The notes: a model not told the origin generated them from the sequence alone. DNA of 43,231 bases from Thiotrichaceae bacterium (GCA_026991755.1 JALXAX010000158.1:1-43231); one strand, 5' to 3'. Counted from the first letter of the stretch, positions 26,799-35,788 are shown. Numbers and translations are program-made.

Positions 26799-27656
26799 AT
26801 GAAAAAAACACTATCTGTTGCCACACTTACCTTACCCTTAACGTTGCTCTTAAGCATCAGTACTCATTTATGTGCTGAAAACGCTCAAACACCTGTTGAG
26901 CAAGGCCATTTCCCTACGGCTAACGCTGATAAACCTGTGCAAGCTCCCACTACAAACAACCCTTCATTAACGATACCGACACAAGCACAACAGCCAAGTG
27001 CTAATAAAACTACCGCTGCTTATTTAGGCATGGGAGTAGATTTACTTCCGCAATCGGTTGTTGCGCAAATGCCTGCTGGTGTTTCTACAGGAGAAGGGAT
27101 TTTAATTACCCGTTTTGCAGATGACTCTCCTGCCAAGAAAAGCGGTTTACGCGCTTATGACATCCTCTTATCTTATGACAACAACAAACTGGTTCATCCT
27201 AAGCAATTTATTGACCTTGTACATAAAGACCAACCAGGACGACAAGTGACTCTGAAGGTATTGCGAAACGGGAAAGTAACCGATCACCTAGTTACATTAG
27301 GCTCTCAAGCTATCCCGCAAATACCTGACGGGCTTACTATTAAAGCCATAGACAAAAGCCACTTCATCGCAAGCATTCGTTTTAAGGATGCCCGTGGACA
27401 ACAACAGTTGAGAGAATACAAAGGCACACGTGAGCAGATTTATATGCAAGCGCTTAATGCCAGAGACCTACCGCAAAAAGAAAAGCAGCAAATTCTTTAC
27501 TCGGCAGGTGGCACTAAAAATAACAAATCTAACGGTTGGGGTTCGTTTATGCCTTTTGGCAATAACAAAAATGGCAGTTCTTTCTTCCCATTTGGAAATA
27601 AAAATAACGGCAATAGTAATAATTCTTGGGGATCATTCTTTCCATTTAATCGCTAG
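26799..27656 (+). CDS. Exported PDZ-domain protein with Asn/Gly-rich tail
   Basis: About 285 residues. A Sec signal (KKTLSVATLTLPLTLLLSIS...LCA) is followed by a Pro/Thr/Gln linker (about 28-75), one PDZ domain (about 75-165: AYLGMGVDLL, GILITRFADDSPAKKSGLRAYD, PGRQVTLKVLRNGK) as in HtrA-like chaperones, a region with KEKQQILY, and a tail of three similar units WGSFMPFG, SSFFPFG and WGSFFPFN separated by Asn/Lys/Gly. No protease domain is present. The function is unknown; the PDZ part suggests binding of exposed peptide ends in the periplasm. I prefer ATG 26799 (GGAA six bases upstream) to 26793. The TAG stop is part of the CTAGTACATC repeat. Confidence 0.7.
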   Translation: MKKTLSVATLTLPLTLLLSISTHLCAENAQTPVEQGHFPTANADKPVQAPTTNNPSLTIPTQAQQPSANKTTAAYLGMGVDLLPQSVVAQMPAGVSTGEGILITRFADDSPAKKSGLRAYDILLSYDNNKLVHPKQFIDLVHKDQPGRQVTLKVLRNGKVTDHLVTLGSQAIPQIPDGLTIKAIDKSHFIASIRFKDARGQQQLREYKGTREQIYMQALNARDLPQKEKQQILYSAGGTKNNKSNGWGSFMPFGNNKNGSSFFPFGNKNNGNSNNSWGSFFPFNR

Positions 27657-27680
27657 TACATCAACCCGTTTAAAATACCT
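27653..27680. repeat. Solo end of the CTAGTACATC-family element
   Basis: CTAGTACATCAACC..TT.AAAAT matches the ends of the elements at 16440-16570 and 41648-41962, but no second end is found before the next repeat begins at 27708. Its first bases form the stop codon of the PDZ gene. Confidence 0.6.
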
Positions 27681-27707
27681 TCATTTGTGATCATTGAGGC
27701 TTAGCTG

Positions 27708-27876
27708 CTAGGAAGCTGCCCGAGAACTAGAAGCGTAGCGAAAATCACAGGATTATCATAAGCTGGACTAATTAGATGAGGCAAATAGTTGTTCTATTTA
27801 ACGATCCCAATAAGTTCAGATTAATGATGATCATGGGGGTTTGCAGTAGCTTCTTAGTTCTCGGACAGCCTACTAG
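27708..27876. repeat. CTGTC-family inverted-repeat element (169 bp)
   Basis: It begins CTAGGAAGCTGCCCGAGAAC and ends GTTCTCGGACAGCCTACTAG, imperfect inverted repeats. It shares ends and the segment ATGATCATGGGG with the element at 6766-6854. No coding capacity is visible. Confidence 0.7.
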
Positions 27877-27913
27877 GCATTTTATAAGTAGATAGTTGCG
27901 TTATTGCACCTAG

Positions 27914-27948
27914 CCTCCTCTTTACCAAAGGGGGATTGAGGGGATTTA
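27914..27948. repeat. Single arm of the CCTCCCCC-family repeat
   Basis: CCTCCTCTTTACCAAAGGGG followed by GATTGAGGGGATTT is nearly the same as the left arm at 11486-11520. The partner arm is absent. Confidence 0.55.
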
Positions 27949-28008
27949 CTCCTGAGTCCCAAAGTGTCACCTTCCAATAGTATGCACTTAATAAATTTCA
28001 ATAATCTA

Positions 28009-28056
28009 TTAAGGAATCTCTGATTAACTCTGATCGGAATTTCTGAGACTCCTTAA
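28009..28056. repeat. Minimal TTAAGG-family palindromic element (48 bp)
   Basis: It starts TTAAGGAATCTCTGA and ends TTTCTGAGACTCCTTAA; the two ends are imperfect inverted repeats with about 16 bases between. It may be an internally deleted member of the family seen at 33733-33884 and at the window ends. Confidence 0.6.
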
Positions 28057-28166
28057 ACTAATATCTTCTATACTATGAGTTGAAATGATGAAGTCGCGCA
28101 ATCATTAAGCTATAGCAGTTCGTTGACGATTCCGCTTGCCACTCTCCACCAATCAGAGCCTACTCT

Positions 28167-31100
28167 ATGCAACATAGCCTTTTTAAAATCACTGGCTTTG
28201 CCATTTTCCTTAGTGTCCTTTTCCTCAATGCTTTTGTTGATTTAGGCCACAAGATCATTATCCAAAATACGGTTTTTAAAGCCTACGATGATAGCCAACA
28301 GATCATCCTCACCGCTATCGTTAACGCACTTATTCTTATCCCTTTTATTTTGTTATTTACCCCATCAGGCTATGTTTCGGATAAATTCCCCAAAAATAAA
28401 GTCATGCGGATTAGCGCATGGGCGGCACTGCTCATCACCTTGATGATTACCATGAGTTATTACCAAGGCTGGTTTTGGGTAAGCTTTGCTTTGACCTTTC
28501 TATTGGCGATACAAAGCGCTATGTACTCCCCTGCCAAATACGGCTTTATCCGCGAAATAGTCGGTGAGGAACATCTTGCTGAAGGTAATGGCATGGTGCA
28601 AGCAATCACCATGATTGCCATATTATTGGGGACATTTTTCTTTTCTATCTTTTATCAAAAATTACTGCCTGAAGTAAACATTACTGACAAGGCAGAATTA
28701 CTGCAAACCATCGCTCCATTAGGCTGGATGCTGGTCGCCTTTACTTCATTAGAACTGTTCTTTGCCTATCGCTTACCTCAGAAATCAAAAACTGATGAGG
28801 ATATGCTGTTTGATTGGAAAAAGTACCGCACAGGAAAAACCCAACGCAAGGTGCTAGCGGTAGTCAGAAGCAACCAATTTATTTGGCTATCTATCATTGG
28901 CTTATCGGTATTTTGGGCAGTAGCTCAAGTCATTCTGGCAGCCTACCCTGCTTACGCTAAAGAATATTTAGCGATCGAACGAGTGGATATATTACAAGGT
29001 ATTCTCGCCTGTACGGGTATCGGTATTATGATCGGTTCAATGTGGGCTGGGCGTATCTCACGCAATCATATTGAAAGCGGATTGATCCCTGTGGGTGCAG
29101 TAGGAATTGCCATTTCGCTCACTCTGGTTACCTTCTTTGATTCTAAAATCATGCAAGCCCTAAACTTTATTTTCTTAGGCACAATGGGTGGCTTTTTTGT
29201 AGTACCTCTCAATTCATACATGCAATACCACGCAAAGAAAGGGCAGTTAGGCCGTGTTATTTCAGCTTACAACTTCATCCATAACGGTGTTATGTTGGCC
29301 TTTCTTGTGTTCACTGCATTCTTGGCATATCGAGGGGTTAACAGTGCTAGTCTGTTCTTTTTATTATCTTTGATCGTCGTGGTGGGTGCTATTTATACCA
29401 TCACCATGTTGCCCCAATCTTTGTTGCGATTTGTCATTAGCCGCTTATTTAGAGCACGCTATAACATTCATGTCATCGGCTTTCAGAATATCCCCGCTGA
29501 AGGGGGCGTGTTGCTTCTTGGAAACCATATTAGCTGGGTGGATTGGGCATTAGTGCAAATCGCCGCACCCCGATCTATTCATTTTGTGATTGAACGTGGT
29601 TATTACGAACGCTGGTATTTAAAAGGATTTTTAAAGATGTTTGGTGTAGTGCCTATTTCATCAGGTAATAGTGCTTCATCTATACAAACCATTAGCAAAT
29701 TACTTAAAGCAGGAAAGGCAGTTTGTCTTTTCCCCGAGGGCACTATCAGCCGTACGGGACAGCTTTCTACCTTTAAGCGCGGTTATGAAAAAGCCGTTAA
29801 AGAGACAGGTGCAGTTATCGCACCCTTCTATCTCCACGGATTATGGGGCAGCCGTTTTTCACGCTCTAGTGGTTTTTTGAAAGAAAATCGTCAATCTGGC
29901 TTTAAACGCGACATCATCGTAGCATTTGGTGAAACGCTACCTGAAGATACACCTGTCGATACGCTAAAGCGTCGTGTTTTCGACCTTGCGGTTACCTCAT
30001 GGCAAACCTATACCGAAGATTTGCCCCCTATTCCCGTGCAATGGCTACAAGTTGCTAAGCGTATGGGGTTTCGTATGGCTAGTACGGATGTGATTGGTGA
30101 GCCACTTAGTAATCATAAATTTATAACCGCAGTCTTTCGTTTTGCGAAAATCATCAAAAAACTTAGCCCAGAACAAAATATTGGCTTGTTGCTCCCCACA
30201 GCAACAGGCGGAGCTATTACCAATATGGCGGTATTAACACTAGGTAAAACCATCATCAACCTCAACTATACCGCCAGTCCTGAGGCAATGCGTGCAGCAG
30301 TTGAGCAAGCAGAGATTAAGACTATTTATAGCTCCAGCAAGTTTATTAAAAAGCTTAAAAAACGCGGTATTGATATCGAAGAGACCTTCTCTGGTACACA
30401 AATGTATCTACTAGAAGACCTTAAAGAAGGTATTTCCAAAGCAAGCATGTTGGCTACCCTACTATCGGTAATTGTATTACCAACTCGGCTGTTACAAGCG
30501 CTTCATATCAAGCGAGTTAGCATGCAAGATACCGCTACTATTCTCTTTTCCAGCGGTAGCGAAGGCGCACCCAAGGGGATTGAGTTAAGCCATCAAAACC
30601 TCGCTGCTAACTCTCGCCAGGTAGCTGACACCCTCAACACCAGAGAAAATGATGTGATGATGTCGGTACTTCCGACCTTCCATGCCTTCGGTTTACTCGC
30701 TTCAACCTTGATGCCATTAAGTGAAGGCATTCCTATCGTGTGCCACCCCGACCCTACCGATGTGGTCAATATTGCCAAAGGCATCGCTAAGTATGAAGGC
30801 ACGGTTACCTTTGGTACTTCGACATTCTTCCGCTTATATATTCGCAATAAACGCGTTCATCCCCTCATGCTGAAGTCTCTTCGATTAGTGATTGCTGGAG
30901 CAGAGAAGCTTAACCCTGATATTAGAGAAGCTTTTAGAATCAAGTTTGGTAAAAATATTCTGGAAGGCTATGGCGCAACAGAAACCTCACCTGTTGCATC
31001 CGTTAATGTACCTGATGAGCTAGACACGACTTACTGGAAAGTACAGTTAGGCAACACGCCAGGAAGTGTGGGTATGCCATTACCAGGCACCAGCTTTAGG

Positions 31101-31625
31101 ATTGTTGACCCTGCCACATTGGAAGAACTGGCAACGGGTGAAGATGGGCTTATTTTGATTAGTGGCCCTCAGCTGATGAAAGGCTATCTAAACGCACCTG
31201 AAAAAACAGCTGATGCGATTATCACTATAGAAAACCAGCGTTGGTATAAAACAGGCGATAAGGGGCATTTAAATGAACATGGCTTTTTAATTATTGTTGA
31301 TCGTTATTCACGCTTCGCTAAACTTGCGGGCGAAATGATCAGCCTAACTGCTGTCGAGGAACAAGTAAGAAAAGCACTAGACGATAGCGAGCTTGAGTGT
31401 GTCGCAGTGAATACCCCCGATACTAAAAAAGGGGAAAAAATTACCTTACTTATTGCTGCTGATAATCAGGACATCAGCGAAAAAGACATCAAGCAAAAGC
31501 TATTAGCGATTGAAACCAATCCACTGATGATCCCCTCGGATTATATCTATGTTGATGAAGTGCCTAAGTTGGGAAGTGGTAAAACGGATTTTAGTACTGC
31601 AAAGAAATTGGTATTAGGGTCATAA
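28167..31625 (+). CDS. LplT-PlsC-acyl-ACP synthetase fusion (lysophospholipid uptake and reacylation)
   Basis: A 1152-residue three-part inner-membrane protein. Residues about 1-425 are an MFS transporter with about twelve helices, like the lysophospholipid flippase LplT (SPAKYGFIREIVGEE is characteristic). About 430-620 is a PlsC-type acyltransferase with NHISWVD (His454, Asp459) and FPEGTISRTG (522-531). About 650-1150 is an AMP-forming acyl-ACP synthetase with SSGSEGAPKG near 795-804, EGYGATETSP and YKTGDKG. In E. coli LplT and Aas are two proteins that import 2-acyl-lysophospholipids and reacylate them with ACP-activated fatty acid; here all three activities are fused, an arrangement known in other proteobacteria. 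The gene is preceded by a repeat cluster; a DUF2809 gene follows 16 bases downstream. Confidence 0.92.
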   Translation: MQHSLFKITGFAIFLSVLFLNAFVDLGHKIIIQNTVFKAYDDSQQIILTAIVNALILIPFILLFTPSGYVSDKFPKNKVMRISAWAALLITLMITMSYYQGWFWVSFALTFLLAIQSAMYSPAKYGFIREIVGEEHLAEGNGMVQAITMIAILLGTFFFSIFYQKLLPEVNITDKAELLQTIAPLGWMLVAFTSLELFFAYRLPQKSKTDEDMLFDWKKYRTGKTQRKVLAVVRSNQFIWLSIIGLSVFWAVAQVILAAYPAYAKEYLAIERVDILQGILACTGIGIMIGSMWAGRISRNHIESGLIPVGAVGIAISLTLVTFFDSKIMQALNFIFLGTMGGFFVVPLNSYMQYHAKKGQLGRVISAYNFIHNGVMLAFLVFTAFLAYRGVNSASLFFLLSLIVVVGAIYTITMLPQSLLRFVISRLFRARYNIHVIGFQNIPAEGGVLLLGNHISWVDWALVQIAAPRSIHFVIERGYYERWYLKGFLKMFGVVPISSGNSASSIQTISKLLKAGKAVCLFPEGTISRTGQLSTFKRGYEKAVKETGAVIAPFYLHGLWGSRFSRSSGFLKENRQSGFKRDIIVAFGETLPEDTPVDTLKRRVFDLAVTSWQTYTEDLPPIPVQWLQVAKRMGFRMASTDVIGEPLSNHKFITAVFRFAKIIKKLSPEQNIGLLLPTATGGAITNMAVLTLGKTIINLNYTASPEAMRAAVEQAEIKTIYSSSKFIKKLKKRGIDIEETFSGTQMYLLEDLKEGISKASMLATLLSVIVLPTRLLQALHIKRVSMQDTATILFSSGSEGAPKGIELSHQNLAANSRQVADTLNTRENDVMMSVLPTFHAFGLLASTLMPLSEGIPIVCHPDPTDVVNIAKGIAKYEGTVTFGTSTFFRLYIRNKRVHPLMLKSLRLVIAGAEKLNPDIREAFRIKFGKNILEGYGATETSPVASVNVPDELDTTYWKVQLGNTPGSVGMPLPGTSFRIVDPATLEELATGEDGLILISGPQLMKGYLNAPEKTADAIITIENQRWYKTGDKGHLNEHGFLIIVDRYSRFAKLAGEMISLTAVEEQVRKALDDSELECVAVNTPDTKKGEKITLLIAADNQDISEKDIKQKLLAIETNPLMIPSDYIYVDEVPKLGSGKTDFSTAKKLVLGS

Positions 31626-31641
31626 CTAAAGGGCTATAGAA

Positions 31642-32028
31642 TTGTTATTCAATAGAAAATATCTTCTGCTATTTATTTTACTTTTCTTTGTAGAAGTTTA
31701 TATCGCACTCTATGTTCATGACGATATTATCCGCCCCTATGGTGGAGATACGCTGGTTGTCATTCTTATTTACTTTTTTATCCGAACCTTCTTCCAGCTT
31801 CCCGTTATTAAAACAGCGGTAGCTATTTTCCTGTTTGCTTGCTGTATTGAAGTGGCTCAATACTTAAATATTGTTGATTTATTGCATTTGCAAAATAATA
31901 AAATCGCATCTGTAGTCATTGGGACTAGTTTTGCTTGGCTAGATATCCTAGCTTATTTCATAGGCACATTAGCCATCATATTCGTGAAGCAACTAACCGA
32001 GAAATCTTTTATTACTTCTTCAAACTAG
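31642..32028 (+). CDS. DUF2809 family membrane protein
   Basis: A 128-residue protein with four hydrophobic helices and little else: LLLFILLFFVEVYIAL, LVVILIYFFIRTFF, TAVAIFLFACCIEVAQYL and WLDILAYFIGTLAIIF. The motif CCIEVAQYL with DILAYFIGTL is typical of DUF2809, small membrane proteins of unknown role. The only reasonable start is a TTG at 31642, with AAAGGG upstream. It follows the LplT-PlsC fusion by 16 bases and is likely cotranscribed. Confidence 0.75.
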   Translation: MLFNRKYLLLFILLFFVEVYIALYVHDDIIRPYGGDTLVVILIYFFIRTFFQLPVIKTAVAIFLFACCIEVAQYLNIVDLLHLQNNKIASVVIGTSFAWLDILAYFIGTLAIIFVKQLTEKSFITSSN

Positions 32029-32126
32029 CCCGTTACAACCCATACAAGTGCATAAATACATTTTTTAATGGCGCTATTCAATATTAATCAATGCATCTTT
32101 ACCTATTTTTCAATATTATAAGACTC

Positions 32127-32987
32127 ATGCGTATTCCTGATCTCATCATTGCCACCTTTATCTCCCCTCTGCTTTTATTGTCTTCAATAAGTTATGCCAG
32201 TTTGTTTCACCCCGATGAAACCCCTCTTAGCAAAGATAATACTTGGTTAATCAACTTTGATGATCATGACGAAGGGACTTATGGCTGGCTAGATCACTAT
32301 TTAGACTGGTCCGGTCCCAAGTGGCAAATGGGTCGAAACCTTGTGTCTGTAGTCGATGGAGAAGAAGCCTATTCGGGTAAGTCATTAAAGCTGAGATACC
32401 CAAAAGGCATCTCTAGCTGTAAAGGCAAAAAGCGTTGTATCTTTTGGCCTGTCCACTTGGGCACTAAATTAGAAAAACTCTATTACGGTTATCGTTTCAA
32501 GTTTGATGAAGATTTCGACTTTATCAAAGGTGGTAAATTACCCGGTATTTCAGGCGGTAAAGCCAATAGTGGCGGAATCACACCCAATGGTAAAGATGGC
32601 TGGAGCGTCCGTATGATGTGGGATGGAAAAGGTCGGCTGGTACAATACGTTTATCACCCAGACCAACCAGGGAAATATGGCGACGTTATGTTCTTCGAAG
32701 GGCAAAAAACCATTGAACGTGGCTTATGGCATACCGTACAAACTATGGTCGAGTTAAACACTCCAGGCAAGAAAGATGGACGTATTATCTCCTGGTTAGA
32801 TGGCGAGAAGGTTTTGGTTAAAGACAACATGCGCTTTAGAGACGTGAAAGGGCTAAAGATCAATCGTTTCCAATTTGTATCCTTCTTTGGTGGCTACGGC
32901 CCTGATTGGGCGCCAACAAAAGATGAATATACTTATATTGATGATGTACGACTATCCTTAACCCCTCCCTTCTATGATGATGAGTAA
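32127..32987 (+). CDS. Exported polysaccharide lyase family 14-like protein
   Basis: About 286 residues. The Sec signal (LIIATFISPLLLLSSISYA) is best formed from ATG 32127; an earlier in-frame ATG lies at 32091 and neither has a good ribosome site. The mature part resembles the jelly-roll fold of PL14-type alginate/glucuronan lyases: YYGYRFKFDEDFDF, KGGKLPGISGG, GWSVRMMWDGKG, QYVYHPDQPGKYGD and RGLWHTVQTMVELN, with W-D-G near the end. Enzymes of this type cut uronate-containing polysaccharides by beta-elimination. The substrate cannot be read from sequence, and catalytic activity is inferred only. No sugar transport genes are adjacent. Confidence 0.7.
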   Translation: MRIPDLIIATFISPLLLLSSISYASLFHPDETPLSKDNTWLINFDDHDEGTYGWLDHYLDWSGPKWQMGRNLVSVVDGEEAYSGKSLKLRYPKGISSCKGKKRCIFWPVHLGTKLEKLYYGYRFKFDEDFDFIKGGKLPGISGGKANSGGITPNGKDGWSVRMMWDGKGRLVQYVYHPDQPGKYGDVMFFEGQKTIERGLWHTVQTMVELNTPGKKDGRIISWLDGEKVLVKDNMRFRDVKGLKINRFQFVSFFGGYGPDWAPTKDEYTYIDDVRLSLTPPFYDDE

Positions 32988-33010
32988 TAGTAAAATGCTT
33001 AGTTGAAATA

Positions 33011-33691
33011 CTATCTAGCTTTCAAAACTTTACTGGACTGTGATTTATTAACGGGTACATTTTCTTTAACAAAGTCTCTAAGCGCAAAGTAATCTACGGC
33101 ATACGTTTCAGGTTTTGCAAACGGTGAAGCTATTGAGAAAATAACCGACACCAAACCATTTTTACTCATCACACCACCGCCTGACGCTCCTAAGCGCGGA
33201 TGCGTATCATCAATCACCATACTTGCTACCGTTCTATCTTCCTCTGTTAGTATCTTAGAAAAACCTTTAAACACGCCTTTGCTTGTTGATGAGCGATGGA
33301 AAAAATTGAAACCTGATTTTGCATAAACCGATGTCAATATTTCACCTTTTTTAGGTGCTACTGTTGCCACCTTGGCAAAGTTTTTAATTGGACAATCATC
33401 TAGCTTAATGAGCGCTATATCATTCTCTTTATTAAGTGATACCACTTCACCATCATGCTGTTCACCTTCGATATAGGCAAATGCTGATTTCTTACCTCTT
33501 ACGACATGTTCATTCGTTAAAATATGGCAGTTTGATACAGGAACTCCGCTCCCTACCGAAAACAGACCAGAGTAAACAATTGCACCTTGCCACTGTTGAT
33601 GAATAGTTGATGTTGAAGACGCCACTGCGGCAGCTGAAATGTTGCTTGATAGGCTTAAGATAATACTTAGCCCTACTATATATTTTCTCAC
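33011..33691 (-). CDS. Secreted trypsin-like serine protease
   Basis: A 226-residue chymotrypsin-fold protease (S1 family, single domain). The signal peptide spans about 1-21. The catalytic triad is visible: His62 in LTNEHVVRG, Asp91 in ENDIALIKL and Ser170 in RLGASGGGV. Cys55 and Cys100 are the only mature cysteines and may pair. No PDZ domain follows, unlike DegP/HtrA. The substrate is unknown. It is convergent with the PL14-like gene, 23 bases apart, so it is transcribed separately from a promoter left of a TTAAGG-family element. Confidence 0.85.
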   Translation of the reverse strand: MRKYIVGLSIILSLSSNISAAAVASSTSTIHQQWQGAIVYSGLFSVGSGVPVSNCHILTNEHVVRGKKSAFAYIEGEQHDGEVVSLNKENDIALIKLDDCPIKNFAKVATVAPKKGEILTSVYAKSGFNFFHRSSTSKGVFKGFSKILTEEDRTVASMVIDDTHPRLGASGGGVMSKNGLVSVIFSIASPFAKPETYAVDYFALRDFVKENVPVNKSQSSKVLKAR

Positions 33692-34123
33692 AATATGAAC
33701 TCTTATTTTTATTATTGATGGGGTTGTGTTGTTTAAGGAAATTTCTGTGAGATAGAATTTGTCAGGTTTTCGATAGAAAAGTTAGCAATAGCCGTAGCTA
33801 TAGCTATTGGTCACTTTTATAGCGAAAAACTGGCAGATTCTAGCCTCAGAAAAACAAATTATGACTTGTTCAGAGGTTCCTTAATCAGTACTTCTTTAAG
33901 AATAAACAGAGAGGGTGGTTTGTGTTTATTCTGATACTAAATACACTTGGGGTGTTTTTAGATATTGAAAAAAGTATATAACGTGTTTATTTTTTGACCT
34001 ATTTTATCCGATTAGTGGGGTTAATCCGCATCATCAGAAGATAAGCTATTAATAGTGTTTGTTTTATAGAAATTGGGGTACTACAATCAAGCAACCTAAA
34101 ACGCAAACGGAAATGTGTTCCCC
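33692..34123. other. Non-coding region with a MITE-like element and a hairpin
   Basis: Contains the TTAAGG element 33733-33884 and, right after it, AGAATAAACA...TGTTTATTCT (33899-33908 and 33923-33932), a perfect 10-bp inverted repeat with a 14-base loop. No gene is visible. Confidence 0.5.
33733..33884. repeat. TTAAGG-family MITE-like element (152 bp)
   Basis: It starts TTAAGGAAATTTCTG and ends CAGAGGTTCCTTAA, imperfect inverted repeats. Inside are further complementary parts: TTTTCGATAGAAAAG.. against CTTTTATAGCGAAAA, and AATAGC..GCTATT in the centre. It cannot code for a protein. Confidence 0.75.
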
Positions 34124-34798
34124 ATGATTACCCTCTACCAGTTTGACTCTTGCCCTTTTTGCTGGAAAGTAAAGGCTCTCCTTAACTATGCTAAACAGCC
34201 TTATGAAAAAGTTGAAGTCTCACCTTTTGGAATGAAAGAGCTAGAGTTTACCGATCATAAAAAAGTCCCTGTTTTAAAGGATGGTGATGAGATAGTTACA
34301 GAGTCTGCAACTATCGTTGAGCATGTCAATAAACACTATAGTAAGCTACCCGTTCGAGAGGATGCCGCCAAGTGGACACATTGGATTGATGATACATTAG
34401 TACATTACTTACCTCCTATCATCCACCCTAATTTTCGCACCTCATTGAAGAACTTTAAAACCATTATGGGTAACACTAAAATGGGGCCTATCAAGCGCTT
34501 TATGACGAAAGTGGCTGGCTCAATAGTCATGCCTAAAGTGGCAAAAAAAATGAAAGCCAAGTATGGCATTGAAGATGCCAATGCTGAGTTTCTTGTCTCT
34601 ATTGATAAATGGGTAACCAGTGGATTAAACGGCAACCCTTTCTTTGGTGGTGAGCAACCTGACTTTATTGATTGCAGCATGTTTGGTGTATTACATTCAA
34701 GTCATAATTTAGGTGTAGTTAGTTTAGCCAGCGAGCATAGTCCAGCCTTTGCTGAGTGGTATAATGCGTGTTTGCCGCAAATGTCGACCTCATCTTAA
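34124..34798 (+). CDS. PTGES2-like glutathione S-transferase/glutaredoxin-fold protein
   Basis: About 224 residues with an N-terminal thioredoxin-fold GST domain carrying CPFC at residues 10-13, then WKVKALLNYAKQPYEKVEV and KKVPVLKDGDEIVTES with the conserved cis-proline, and a helical C-terminal domain. The pattern CPFC.KV.A.L...PYE.VEV.P......F....KVP.L matches the membrane-associated prostaglandin E synthase 2 family, whose bacterial members have unknown substrates. It probably handles glutathione or heme-type ligands in the cytoplasm. I start at ATG 34124; a GTG three codons earlier is also possible. It is followed 45 bases later by the ankyrin gene. Confidence 0.75.
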   Translation: MITLYQFDSCPFCWKVKALLNYAKQPYEKVEVSPFGMKELEFTDHKKVPVLKDGDEIVTESATIVEHVNKHYSKLPVREDAAKWTHWIDDTLVHYLPPIIHPNFRTSLKNFKTIMGNTKMGPIKRFMTKVAGSIVMPKVAKKMKAKYGIEDANAEFLVSIDKWVTSGLNGNPFFGGEQPDFIDCSMFGVLHSSHNLGVVSLASEHSPAFAEWYNACLPQMSTSS

Positions 34799-34843
34799 TC
34801 CCTTTAAATCTCCCCAACTACAGCTATGACACAAGGACTTGCT

Positions 34844-35788
34844 ATGCAAAAAAAATCTAACTCTCTGTTATTCTCAGTAGTTACTGTAATAGTAATCTCC
34901 TTATCCACCTCATCTTGTAGTCGTATTCCCAAAGTGACCAAGTCAGCCAGTTTTCGGAGTATGAAATCAGGTCTTGTTGGTATGAAAAATACAGTAGTTA
35001 GAGCAACGCCAAAACTATTCAAACGAAAAAAAACTACCACTCCCGTTGCATTACCTCTAAAAGGCTACCCTACCAGGCTTTCTCGCAATACACGTGTACA
35101 CAACACACGATCAGTTAAAAAATCACGCTATCCTGTTGCTTTACCCCTTAGAAGAAACAATTCTGCACGTACTTGCCCTGTTCCTAATAATCGTAATCGC
35201 GTGGTATTAGCCCAAAGAAAAACGCCTAGGTTTGTTACTCCTGTCCGCAGAGCAAATAACAATACTCAGCAAAGAACAGCATCAAACAACACTGTGCAAA
35301 GTATGAGAGTCTCACATCCAGCAGTTTCTTATCAACAACCTCAAGCGCAGCAACGACCTCAACAACAGCCACAAGCTCGTACAATACCGCAAAATCCAGT
35401 TCCTCAATTAAATCCACAACAAGCCAATCAACAATTATTCAATTTAGCTAAAAATGCCAACTCGGCACAAATAAACCAACTACTCAATCAAGGTGCGAAT
35501 GTAAATGCATCTAATGCTAGTGGAGAAACAGCATTACATTCAGCCGCCTCAACAGGCAATATCAGTGCGGCTCAAGCCTTATTACAACGTGGAGCAAATG
35601 TAAATGCTCGTACGGTACGTGGCTGGACTCCACTACACACCGCTGCACGCTTTGGCAGAAGCAATCTAGTGGCCTTGCTTCTTCGCAACGGCGCCCAGCC
35701 AAATACCCAAAATATAGATGGTAAAACACCAATGCAGCTTGCCAGGCAAGCCAATCAACATAATATTGTAGCGCAGCTACAACGCTAA
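34844..35788 (+). CDS. Exported ankyrin-repeat protein with basic and Pro/Gln-rich linker
   Basis: About 314 residues. The N-terminal hydrophobic signal SLLFSVVTVIVISLSTSSC could end as a signal peptide or at Cys; the residue three before the Cys is not Leu, so lipoprotein processing is doubtful. A basic linker (about 30-135) contains two similar units around PVALPLKG and PVALPLRR, then a Pro/Gln/Asn-rich stretch (about 150-200). About four ankyrin repeats close the protein (QINQLLNQGANVNASNASGE in part, TALHSAASTGNISAAQALL, GWTPLHTAARFGRSNLVALL). ATG 34844 has AAGGA six bases upstream, better than 34826. It is a different protein from the ankyrin gene at 4556. Confidence 0.75.
   Translation: MQKKSNSLLFSVVTVIVISLSTSSCSRIPKVTKSASFRSMKSGLVGMKNTVVRATPKLFKRKKTTTPVALPLKGYPTRLSRNTRVHNTRSVKKSRYPVALPLRRNNSARTCPVPNNRNRVVLAQRKTPRFVTPVRRANNNTQQRTASNNTVQSMRVSHPAVSYQQPQAQQRPQQQPQARTIPQNPVPQLNPQQANQQLFNLAKNANSAQINQLLNQGANVNASNASGETALHSAASTGNISAAQALLQRGANVNARTVRGWTPLHTAARFGRSNLVALLLRNGAQPNTQNIDGKTPMQLARQANQHNIVAQLQR

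Larger units (their letters stand above)
27657..28166. other. 510-base intergenic stretch made largely of short repeats
   Basis: It contains, in order, a solo CTAGTACATC end, a CTGTC-family element (27708-27876), an arm of the CCTCCCCC family (27914-27948) and a minimal TTAAGG element (28009-28056). I see no gene. Four different repeat families side by side make this an insertion hot spot. Confidence 0.7.

Noticed and set aside
34113-34127. Four-codon upstream frame whose stop overlaps the ATG of the PTGES2-like gene (ATGA)
   Set aside because: The ribosome-site-like GGAA is too close to the first ATG; coupling cannot be supported from one instance.
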